Origin: Clostridiales bacterium UBA1777
GTDB lineage: Bacteria > Bacillota > Clostridia > Oscillospirales > Oscillospiraceae
Direction: 5' to 3'
DNA length: 12,525 nt
NCBI GenBank assembly: GCA_002315275.1
Contig: DCGN01000121.1
Coordinates: 1-12,525 of the forward strand
Made by a program: the position numbers and the translations under genes. Position 1 is the stretch's first letter. Every line of letters begins with the position of its first letter. Positions 5,983 to 12,525 of the stretch are shown piece after piece. The notes under the pieces were generated by a model. That model was not told the DNA's origin. It saw only the letters and a program-made list of their open reading frames with translations, and searched no databases.

Positions 5983-7171
5983 TTGACTTTGCCCCCTTCT
6001 GAATCTTTTTTATTTCAAGGCTTTCCATGAAGGCCTGCATGCGCGTTGCAAGCTGACCGGACCCGCGCACGACGTACTCTCTGTCGATGCAGAGGCACGG
6101 AATGCCGAGCTCGTTTGCGAAGATATTGCTCTGCAGTACACGCTCATAGCCCCAGAAATCGCAGAACTTGGCCTGCTCATAGACAACGCCGTCCGCACGG
6201 AATTCTTCAACGAGCTTTCGCACGGTCTCTGTTCTTTCCTGAACTTTTTCGGTTGACATAAATCTGGGACACTGGCTCGTTTCGAGATACTGGCGGCAGA
6301 CCTGTGTGAGGGCATCCTCATCATCCGTGAGGACTATCTGCTGACGGCCGGGAACGGCGCCGAAGCAATATCTGTCGGCAACGACGTTTGCCCTTGCGAC
6401 CTCCATGATCTCGGAGAAGGCATAATCGTCAAGCTCGGAGCCGACAACAACGATGCGTGCGCGCCAGTTGTTCTTCTCGTCCGGCTCGCGCGTGCGCAGA
6501 TCCGCAAGCGTTTCCTCAAGATAGGGGAGAATGAGCCGGGTCGGGCAGGCATAGCTTACGAGGCAGAGAATGTGGAACTCGCGCGGAGTGATTATCGGGT
6601 TTTCGGCCTTGCGGAGCTCGCTTATCTCCTCGAAAATCGCGCACATCTTATTGTGCTCCGCAACGGCTTTGCGGATGGCCTCATCACTCACGTCACAGCC
6701 GAGGCCCTCAAGCGTTTTCATGAAGCGCGCTTGGATCTGCTCGCAGTAAAATTTCACGCCGTGCGCGCTGACCTTCAGCGGCGCGTCGATTATCTCGTGA
6801 GTAAAGCGCGGGTTATCAATGAGGTTCAGCTCATGGATGTTTTCGACAACGCGGTTCATCTGCTGGCAGGTGTCGGACGCAAAGTACGCATCAAGGAAGT
6901 TGTAGCCGCCCTCGAAGGCGCGCTCAACTATTGCTCTGGAGTAGCCGCAGATAAAGCTCGTCATATAATAAGCGCTGATGTCGAGACTGCCGGTATTCGG
7001 CGCGCGAAGGCGCACGGAGAAGGCCTTATCAACATTCAAAAGAGCCTCGGGAATGTAATAGCAGGTGTAGCCTACTGCGACACCGCCATCATCCTTCGCT
7101 TTGCGGACAAGCTCATTGTTTGCTTCCTCAAGAAGCCTCTCATAATAGTGGATATGCTTCAATTCTCTCAA
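5975..7171 (-). CDS. 2-hydroxyacyl-CoA dehydratase-family subunit, HgdB-like
   Basis: This 398-residue protein has the normal length and core motifs of the HgdB/BcrC family. Three cysteines sit where the [4Fe-4S] ligands are expected: C37 (GYTCYYIPEALL), C102 (SDTCQQMNRV) and C337 (KFCDFWGYE). The C terminus carries the typical GIPCLCIDREY (356-366) and GQLATRMQAFME (372-383). Family enzymes receive an electron from an ATP-driven activator and act on CoA thioesters in amino-acid fermentation or aromatic reduction; which reaction applies here is unknown. The gene starts with TTG (7169-7171), supported by GGAGG 8 bases upstream; the next in-frame ATG is at residue 70, past C37, so a later start would lose a ligand. 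It is first in an operon with the 512-residue partner and a small membrane protein. Confidence 0.9.
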   Translation of the reverse strand: MRELKHIHYYERLLEEANNELVRKAKDDGGVAVGYTCYYIPEALLNVDKAFSVRLRAPNTGSLDISAYYMTSFICGYSRAIVERAFEGGYNFLDAYFASDTCQQMNRVVENIHELNLIDNPRFTHEIIDAPLKVSAHGVKFYCEQIQARFMKTLEGLGCDVSDEAIRKAVAEHNKMCAIFEEISELRKAENPIITPREFHILCLVSYACPTRLILPYLEETLADLRTREPDEKNNWRARIVVVGSELDDYAFSEIMEVARANVVADRYCFGAVPGRQQIVLTDDEDALTQVCRQYLETSQCPRFMSTEKVQERTETVRKLVEEFRADGVVYEQAKFCDFWGYERVLQSNIFANELGIPCLCIDREYVVRGSGQLATRMQAFMESLEIKKIQKGAKSNG

Positions 7172-7179
7172 GGGGAAAA

Positions 7180-7184
7180 CCTCC
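7180..7184 (-). promoter_or_regulatory. Ribosome binding site that fixes a TTG start
   Basis: GGAGG on the minus strand lies 8 bases before the TTG at 7169-7171. No ATG or GTG in frame is near it, and the following residues are needed to include the first cluster cysteine. It is the main evidence for a TTG start. Confidence 0.75.
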
Positions 7185-7219
7185 GTTTCTTAGGCGGCGA
7201 AAGCCTTTTTTGCCGTTTG

Positions 7220-7236
7220 AACTCTGATTTAGAGTT
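7220..7236 (-). promoter_or_regulatory. Inverted repeat over the dehydratase promoter (operator candidate)
   Basis: AACTCT (7220-7225) and AGAGTT (7231-7236) are perfect 6-base inverted arms around a 5-base centre (GATTT). The repeat overlaps the predicted -10 box (7233-7238) and the start point, where a bound repressor would block RNA polymerase. No regulator gene lies next to it, so the binding protein is unknown. Confidence 0.45.
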
Positions 7237-7261
7237 TAACATCCAATGCTTACAGTGTCAA
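7233..7261 (-). promoter_or_regulatory. Predicted sigma-A promoter of the dehydratase operon
   Basis: On the minus strand a perfect TTGACA (7256-7261) is followed after 17 bases by TAAACT (7233-7238), which matches the -10 consensus at 4 of 6 positions and has a TGT extended element just before it. Transcription would start near 7226, about 55 bases before the TTG start codon. Confidence 0.65.
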
Positions 7262-7338
7262 TAAAATGAGAAAGCATATGATGCAAAGATTTGCCCCGTA
7301 TGCGGTAGGGCGGCTCGGGTTTTTGATTACAATTTCTG

Positions 7339-7367
7339 TTGAAAGAGCTGACGGTTTGCGTTATAAT
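7339..7367 (+). promoter_or_regulatory. Predicted sigma-A promoter of the ybaK-uvrA-recD2 operon
   Basis: TTGAAA (7339-7344) and a perfect TATAAT (7362-7367) are separated by 17 bases. The start point would be near 7374, about 31 bases before the first start codon. I saw no SOS box in this region, although uvrA is LexA-controlled in many bacteria. Confidence 0.7.
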
Positions 7368-7404
7368 AAACCGATAATCAGTTTTTCGTAAAGAGGTAAT
7401 ACCG

Positions 7405-7887
7405 ATGGCAGAGCAGAAGACAAATGTTATGCGCGTTCTTGACCAGAAGAAGATAAGCTACACCGCCCATTCTTATCCGCACGGTGACGAGCCCGTTGAC
7501 GGAGTAACAGTGGCGGGGCTCATAGGCAAAGATCCGGCCTGCGTTTTCAAAACGCTCGTTCTTCGCGGCGCAAGCAAGAATATATATGTTTTCGACATTC
7601 CGGTCGCAGAGGAGCTTGATCTGAAAAAAGCCGCAAAGGCAGTCGGAGAAAAGTCAGTTGCGATGATACATGTGACGGAGATAACCCCGCTCACGGGATA
7701 CGTCCGCGGAGGATGCTCGCCCGTCGGAATGAAGAAGCAGTACAAGACCGTATTTGACACATCCGCGCTCGAGCATGACACGGTCGTAGTCAGCGCGGGA
7801 AAGATAGGCGCGCAGGTCGAGCTTGACCCGCAGGCGCTCATCTCCCTCGTTCGAGGAACAACGGCAGATATTATTACAGAGGATTAA
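7405..7887 (+). CDS. ybaK: Cys-tRNA(Pro)/aminoacyl-tRNA deacylase, YbaK/EbsC family
   Basis: YbaK removes cysteine wrongly attached to tRNA(Pro) by prolyl-tRNA synthetase, protecting translation accuracy. The 160-residue length is normal for the free-standing enzyme. Family marks are CVFKTLVLRG (46-55) with the conserved lysine K49, GYVRGGCSPVGMKK (98-111), and SAGKIGAQVELDP (130-142). The ATG follows AGAGGT by a suitable distance. It is the first gene of a plus-strand operon: its stop is only 4 bases before the uvrA start. The family assignment is strong; the exact tRNA specificity is taken from the family and is not visible in the sequence. Confidence 0.95.
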   Translation: MAEQKTNVMRVLDQKKISYTAHSYPHGDEPVDGVTVAGLIGKDPACVFKTLVLRGASKNIYVFDIPVAEELDLKKAAKAVGEKSVAMIHVTEITPLTGYVRGGCSPVGMKKQYKTVFDTSALEHDTVVVSAGKIGAQVELDPQALISLVRGTTADIITED

Positions 7888-7891
7888 ATCA

Positions 7892-10732
7892 ATGCAGGAC
7901 AGCATTTTTATCAAAGGCGCGAGAGAGAACAATCTGAAAAATATAGACCTCACGATCCCGCGTGACAAGCTCGTTGTCATTACCGGCCTCTCGGGCAGCG
8001 GCAAATCGAGCCTCGCGTTTGACACGCTCTACGCAGAGGGACAGCGCCGCTATGTCGAGAGCCTCAGCTCCTATGCGAGAATGTTTCTCGGCCAGATGGA
8101 CAAGCCCGACGTGGACTATATCGACGGGCTCTCTCCCGCTATTTCAATCGATCAGAAGACTACCTCCCGCAACCCGCGTTCAACAGTAGGCACGGTCACG
8201 GAGATATACGACTATCTCAGGCTTCTTTGGGCGAGAGTCGGTGTTCCGCATTGCCCTAAGTGCGGGAAGGAGATACGCCGACAGAGCATCGACCAGATAG
8301 TAGACCAGATCATGGCGCTCCCTGCGGGCACAAAGCTTCAGATCCTTGCGCCGGTGATACGTGGCAAAAAAGGCGAGCATACGAAGGTACTGCAGGATGC
8401 GAAGAAGTCGGGCTACGTCAGAGCGCTTGTGGACGGCATACAGTATGACCTTTCCGAGGAGATCAAGCTCGAAAAGAACAAAAAGCACAGCATCGAGATT
8501 ATAGTTGACAGAATAGTCATCAAGCCCGAGATAGTCCGTCGCCTGACGGACTCGGCGGAGACGGCTATGGCGCTTGCCGGCGGGCTTTTACAGGTGGATA
8601 TTCCCGCTGACGGACAGCGCCTTACCTTCTCGCAGAACTATGCCTGCGAGGACTGCGGCATCTCGATAGAGGAGCTTGCCCCGAGGCTTTTTTCCTTCAA
8701 TAACCCATACGGCGCCTGCCCGACCTGCTCGGGTCTCGGCGCGCAGCTGCTCGTTGACCCGGAGCTCATCATCCCGAATCCCGCGCTGAGCATTATGGAC
8801 GGCGGCATTTCCGCCTCCGGCTGGGGCAACGTCAAGGGTGACACAATCTCAAAAATGTATTTTGACGCGCTTGCGAAGCGCTACCATTTCAAGCTCACCT
8901 CTCCGATACGCGATATTCCAGAGGACGGCATGAAGGCCATCCTATACGGCACGGGCGACGAGCCGCTCCAGCTCCACTACGAGAAGAGCGAGGGCTTCGG
9001 CGTTATCAAGCGCCCGTTTGAGGGCATCGTACCGAACCTGCAGCGACGCTATAAGGAGACACAGAGCCCGTCCATGCGCGCCGATATAGAGGAGTGCATG
9101 GCGGAGATACCGTGCCCCGACTGCGCCGGAAAACGCCTCAAGAAGGCCGCGCTTGCCGTAACTGTGGGCGGAATGGGCATATCGGAATATACAGACCTTT
9201 CCGTGACGGCGGCATTCGACTTCATGAACGCTCTGAAGCTTTCCGAGAGAGACACCGTGATAGCGGGGCAGATACTCAAGGAGATAAAGGCGCGTCTCGG
9301 ATTCCTTATGAGTGTCGGCCTCGGATATCTCACGCTGTCGCGAGCGGCGGGAACGCTGTCCGGAGGCGAGAGCCAGAGAATCAGACTTGCGACCCAGATC
9401 GGCTCGAGCCTGATGGGCGTGCTGTATATCCTCGATGAGCCGAGCATCGGCCTTCATCAGCGGGATAACTCCAAGCTTATCGCGACGCTGAAGCATCTGC
9501 GCGACCTCGGCAATACGCTCATTGTTGTCGAGCATGACGAGGATACGATGCGCTCGGCGGATTATATCGTTGACATCGGCCCGGGAGCGGGCGCGAACGG
9601 CGGCAAGGTAGTCTGCGCGGGAACGGTAGAGGATATCTGCGCCTGCGAGGAATCGATAACAGGCAAATACCTAAGCGGCAAGCTCAGCGTACCCATACCG
9701 GAGCGCAGAAGAGAGGGCAGCGGCAAGCAGCTCGTCATCCGCGGGGCGACGGAAAATAACCTCAAAAATATCGATGTGGCCATCCCGCTCGGTAAGCTCG
9801 TGTGCGTAACGGGCGTTTCCGGCAGCGGAAAATCGTCGCTTATAAATGAAATACTGTACAAGACCCTCGCCGCGGAGAAAAACCGCGTGAAGGTGCGTCC
9901 GGGCAAATGCGCGGGGATCGACGGCCTTGAGTATGTTGATAAGGTCATCTCCCTTGACCAAAGCCCGATAGGCCGCTCTCCGAGGTCAAATCCCGCCACC
10001 TATACAGGTGTTTTCAACGATATCCGTGAGCTTTTCGCATCCACGCAGGACGCACGCATTCGCGGCTATAGCCAAAGCCGCTTCTCTTTCAACGTCAAGG
10101 GCGGCCGCTGCGAGGCATGCACGGGTGACGGACTTGTGAAGATAGAAATGCACTTTCTGCCGGACATTTTCGTGCCGTGCGAGGTGTGCGGAGGAAAGCG
10201 TTATAACAGAGAGACTCTCGAGGTGAGATACAAGGGCAAGAACATCGCCGAGGTTCTCGACATGACTGTCGATGAGGCCTGCGTGTTCTTCGCAAATCAG
10301 GAGAAGATACTCCGCAAGATAGAGACTTTGCGCGATGTCGGCCTCGGGTATGTTAAGCTCGGCCAGTCGAGTACTACGCTGTCGGGAGGCGAGGCGCAGA
10401 GAGTTAAGCTCGCAACGGAGCTTTCCAAGCGCAGCACGGGCTCGACTGTGTATATCCTTGACGAGCCTACGACCGGCCTGCATATTGCCGATGTCCACAG
10501 ACTCGTGACTATCCTTGACAGACTTGTTGAGGCCGGAAACACGGTGGTCGTCATTGAGCATAACCTTGATGTTATCAAGGTCGCCGATCATATAATAGAC
10601 CTCGGCCCCGAGGGCGGGGAGGGCGGCGGAACGCTCGTATTCGAGGGTACGCCGGAGGCGTGCGCCGAGTGCGCCGAGAGCTTCACGGGACAGTATCTCA
10701 AGCCGATGCTTGAGAAGGCAAGGAAAGAATAA
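7892..10732 (+). CDS. uvrA: Excinuclease ABC subunit A
   Basis: UvrA is the damage-sensing ATPase of nucleotide excision repair; with UvrB it finds bulky lesions, then UvrC cuts. The 946-residue protein is full length and complete. Seen in order: Walker A GLSGSGKSS (32-40), a zinc module with C252, C255 and a CPTC pair near 279-282, ABC signature LSGGESQR (from 489), Walker B ILDEP with D515/E516, second Walker A GVSGSGKSS (641-649), a second zinc module C740, C743, C763, C766, second signature LSGGEAQR (from 830), and Walker B D857/E858. The start at 7892 is preferred over an in-frame upstream ATG at 7823, which would overlap ybaK by 65 bases; GAGGA lies 8 bases before 7892 and the protein then begins as the family does. 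It follows ybaK by 4 bases and precedes recD2 by 18. uvrB is not in the window. Confidence 0.99.
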   Translation: MQDSIFIKGARENNLKNIDLTIPRDKLVVITGLSGSGKSSLAFDTLYAEGQRRYVESLSSYARMFLGQMDKPDVDYIDGLSPAISIDQKTTSRNPRSTVGTVTEIYDYLRLLWARVGVPHCPKCGKEIRRQSIDQIVDQIMALPAGTKLQILAPVIRGKKGEHTKVLQDAKKSGYVRALVDGIQYDLSEEIKLEKNKKHSIEIIVDRIVIKPEIVRRLTDSAETAMALAGGLLQVDIPADGQRLTFSQNYACEDCGISIEELAPRLFSFNNPYGACPTCSGLGAQLLVDPELIIPNPALSIMDGGISASGWGNVKGDTISKMYFDALAKRYHFKLTSPIRDIPEDGMKAILYGTGDEPLQLHYEKSEGFGVIKRPFEGIVPNLQRRYKETQSPSMRADIEECMAEIPCPDCAGKRLKKAALAVTVGGMGISEYTDLSVTAAFDFMNALKLSERDTVIAGQILKEIKARLGFLMSVGLGYLTLSRAAGTLSGGESQRIRLATQIGSSLMGVLYILDEPSIGLHQRDNSKLIATLKHLRDLGNTLIVVEHDEDTMRSADYIVDIGPGAGANGGKVVCAGTVEDICACEESITGKYLSGKLSVPIPERRREGSGKQLVIRGATENNLKNIDVAIPLGKLVCVTGVSGSGKSSLINEILYKTLAAEKNRVKVRPGKCAGIDGLEYVDKVISLDQSPIGRSPRSNPATYTGVFNDIRELFASTQDARIRGYSQSRFSFNVKGGRCEACTGDGLVKIEMHFLPDIFVPCEVCGGKRYNRETLEVRYKGKNIAEVLDMTVDEACVFFANQEKILRKIETLRDVGLGYVKLGQSSTTLSGGEAQRVKLATELSKRSTGSTVYILDEPTTGLHIADVHRLVTILDRLVEAGNTVVVIEHNLDVIKVADHIIDLGPEGGEGGGTLVFEGTPEACAECAESFTGQYLKPMLEKARKE

Positions 10733-10737
10733 AGCAT

Positions 10738-10743
10738 AAGGAG
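10738..10743 (+). promoter_or_regulatory. Ribosome binding site of recD2
   Basis: AAGGAG lies 7 bases before the ATG at 10751 and within the 18-base gap after uvrA, supporting both that start and co-transcription. Confidence 0.85.
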
Positions 10744-10750
10744 TTCGCTG

Positions 10751-12525
10751 ATGGATCAGGAGAACGAGTTGCTCGAGCTGTCGGGTACGGTAGAGAGCAT
10801 CATCTACAAAAATGAAGAGAACGGCTACACCGTGCTCCGACTTAAGGACGGCAACGGCGAAGTAAATACCGTTGTCGGCTGCTTTCCGTGCGCGGAGGCG
10901 GGCGAGAGCATGATCATCAGCGGCGAGTGGACGGTGCACGGCGTACACGGCAGACAGTTCAAGGCGGAATTTGCCCAGCGCATGATGCCCGCATCCGCAA
11001 GCGCGATCTACTCCTACCTCGCGGGCGGCTCTGTGAGAGGCATAGGCCCTGCGACAGCCTCGCTCATCGTAAACGAGTTCGGAGAGAAAACGCTTGACGT
11101 GCTCGAAAATCATCCAGAGCTTCTTGGAAAAATAAAGGGCATAAGCCAGACCAAGGCAGAGGGTATGTCCAAAAGCTTCAGAAGGCAGGCCGGAATACGC
11201 AGGCTTGTGGAGTTCGTGTGCTCGTTCAACGTGCGCCCCGTGCTCGCTATGAGGCTCTATAAGTTCTACGGCGACAACGCGCTCGAGATAGTGCGCGATA
11301 ACCCGTATATAATCGCGTCATCCCATATCGGCGGCACATTTGCCGAGGCGGACTCCATGGCGCTTGAAATGGGGCTCGGCGAGAACAGCACGAACAGGAT
11401 CTGTGCGGCGGTTATCTTTGAACTCGTGCACAATGCCGGCAACGGCCATTGCTTCATCCCGCGCGAAAAGCTGAGCGCGGCAACGGCGGAGCTTATCGGA
11501 GTCGATACAGACAGCGTTGACGGGTGCATCGAGAATCTCATCGAAAACGGACAGCTGTTTTTCGAAAGAATCGCAAATCAGAATGCCTGCTATCTGCCCG
11601 CGCTCTATGAGGCCGAAACCGAAACGGCCGAGCGGATAGGCGCGATGAGCCGCAGCAAAATGAAGGACAGAGCCGACACGGACAAGCTCGTTCACGAGCT
11701 TGAAAAAAGGTTCAATATAAAATACGCTCCTCTGCAGAGGCAGACGCTGGAGCTTGCTCTCAAGAATCAGGTTATACTCATCACGGGCGGCCCCGGTACG
11801 GGCAAGACGACCTCTATCAGAGCTATCCTCGCTCTTTTCGAGCAGCTTGAGCTTGAAACGATGCTTGCCGCGCCTACGGGCAGAGCCGCAAAGCGAATGA
11901 CAGAGCTTACGGGGCAGGAGGCCTTTACCGTTCACAGACTGCTCGAGGCGAAGTTTGCCGATGACGATGAGACCGTTATCTTCGGTAAGAATTCCAATGA
12001 CCCGCTCAAGTGTGACGCGGTCATACTCGACGAATGCTCGATGGTTGACATAACACTTATTGCCGCGCTTTTGGACGCGATGCCGAACGATGCAAGGCTC
12101 GTCCTCGTCGGTGATGCGGATCAGCTTCCGTCCGTCGGCCCGGGCAATGTTTTCTCGTCGATAATCAGAAGCGGCGTCGTGCCGACCGTGAGACTTACGG
12201 AGATATTCCGACAGACGGGTGAGAGCAGAATAATCCGCAATGCGCATATGATAAACCGCGGCGAGCATCCCGACCTCGGCGAGAACGCGGGAGACTTTTT
12301 CCGCCTCAAGCGCCTTCAGGCAGGCTCGTCCGTGGATACGATAATCGAGCTGTGTGCCAACAGACTGCCGGCCAAGATGGGCATTCCGTCAGATCAGATA
12401 CAGGTGCTCTCGCCGACAAGGAAAGGCGAGCTCGGCACATTCAATCTCAATAAGCGCCTGCAGGAGGCACTCAATCCGGCAGATAGGAGCAAGAAAGAAA
12501 AGCTCTTCGGTGACTATGTTTTCCG
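10751..12525 (+). CDS. recD2: RecD2-type ATP-dependent DNA helicase (3' truncated by window end)
   Basis: An open frame runs from the ATG at 10751 to the window end, 591 residues and two bases, without a stop. RecD2 is a superfamily 1B 5'-3' helicase, about 720-750 residues long, that works without RecBC in Firmicutes and Deinococcus. The N-terminal region begins with a beta-rich segment, then two helix-hairpin-helix-like motifs (GIGP at 97-100 and KGIS at 129-132). The helicase core shows Walker A GGPGTGKTT (346-354), motif Ia APTGRAAKRM (374-383), Walker B DECSMVD (427-433), motif III GDADQLPSVGPGN (454-466) and LTEIFRQ ending at 488. The last motifs (V and VI) lie beyond the window. It is co-transcribed with uvrA, which fits a role in DNA repair, though the exact role of RecD2 is known from other species only. 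Confidence 0.96.
   Translation, partial: MDQENELLELSGTVESIIYKNEENGYTVLRLKDGNGEVNTVVGCFPCAEAGESMIISGEWTVHGVHGRQFKAEFAQRMMPASASAIYSYLAGGSVRGIGPATASLIVNEFGEKTLDVLENHPELLGKIKGISQTKAEGMSKSFRRQAGIRRLVEFVCSFNVRPVLAMRLYKFYGDNALEIVRDNPYIIASSHIGGTFAEADSMALEMGLGENSTNRICAAVIFELVHNAGNGHCFIPREKLSAATAELIGVDTDSVDGCIENLIENGQLFFERIANQNACYLPALYEAETETAERIGAMSRSKMKDRADTDKLVHELEKRFNIKYAPLQRQTLELALKNQVILITGGPGTGKTTSIRAILALFEQLELETMLAAPTGRAAKRMTELTGQEAFTVHRLLEAKFADDDETVIFGKNSNDPLKCDAVILDECSMVDITLIAALLDAMPNDARLVLVGDADQLPSVGPGNVFSSIIRSGVVPTVRLTEIFRQTGESRIIRNAHMINRGEHPDLGENAGDFFRLKRLQAGSSVDTIIELCANRLPAKMGIPSDQIQVLSPTRKGELGTFNLNKRLQEALNPADRSKKEKLFGDYVF

Noticed and set aside
7192..7210. GC-rich short stem followed by a T run (plus strand) near 7192-7211
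   Set aside because: The stem (AGGC with GCCT) is only 4 bp and no plus-strand gene ends before it. It lies in the leader of the minus-strand operon.
7823..7891. Upstream in-frame ATG that would add 23 residues to UvrA
   Set aside because: It overlaps ybaK by 65 bases, and the extra residues are unlike UvrA N termini. The ATG at 7892 has a ribosome binding site and the family start.
9986..11113. A 375-residue minus-strand open frame across the uvrA-recD2 junction
   Set aside because: It lies antisense to the second zinc module and ATPase of UvrA and the start of RecD2, both certain genes.
11318..12268. A 316-residue minus-strand open frame near the window end
   Set aside because: The plus strand here encodes the RecD2 helicase motifs (Walker A, DECSMVD, GDADQLP); the minus frame is a shadow.

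Overview
The window looks like bacterial chromosome from a Gram-positive anaerobe of the class Clostridia, possibly a gut Oscillospirales-type organism. This is an inference from three things: formate-tetrahydrofolate ligase, a 2-hydroxyacyl-CoA dehydratase-type iron-sulfur enzyme and a RecD2 helicase lie together; the genes are moderately GC-rich with AT-rich intergenic gaps; and starts are preceded by strong AGGAG-like ribosome binding sites. I see no phage, transposon, CRISPR array or integration site.

Layout. Positions 1-23 are the 3' end of a tRNA with an encoded CCA, followed directly by an intrinsic terminator. On the minus strand, 108-1535 encodes a three-part protein: an RsbW-like ATPase fold, a GNAT acetyltransferase, and a third region that resembles half a GNAT. 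A 273-base divergent gap (1536-1808) holds a good promoter for each direction. A small GNAT acetyltransferase (1809-2297) and fhs (2528-4204) follow on the plus strand, and fhs ends in a near-perfect terminator.

Convergent to fhs is a three-gene minus-strand operon read from about 7226 down to 4275. It encodes two dehydratase/benzoyl-CoA-reductase-family subunits, overlapping by 8 bases, and a 51-residue single-pass membrane protein. No activating ATPase or CoA-transferase gene is present in the window. The operon has a TTGACA promoter with a 17-base inverted repeat over the -10 and start region.

Divergent from it, a plus-strand operon encodes a YbaK-type Cys-tRNA(Pro) deacylase, UvrA and a RecD2-type helicase cut by the window end. 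The genes are 4 and 18 bases apart, so probably co-transcribed. Translation proofreading, nucleotide excision repair and a repair helicase are thus grouped.

Most of the window is recognisable housekeeping or metabolic content. The least explained parts are the ATPase/GNAT fusion, the dehydratase pair with its 512-residue subunit and small membrane partner, and the inverted repeats upstream of the dehydratase operon and fhs.
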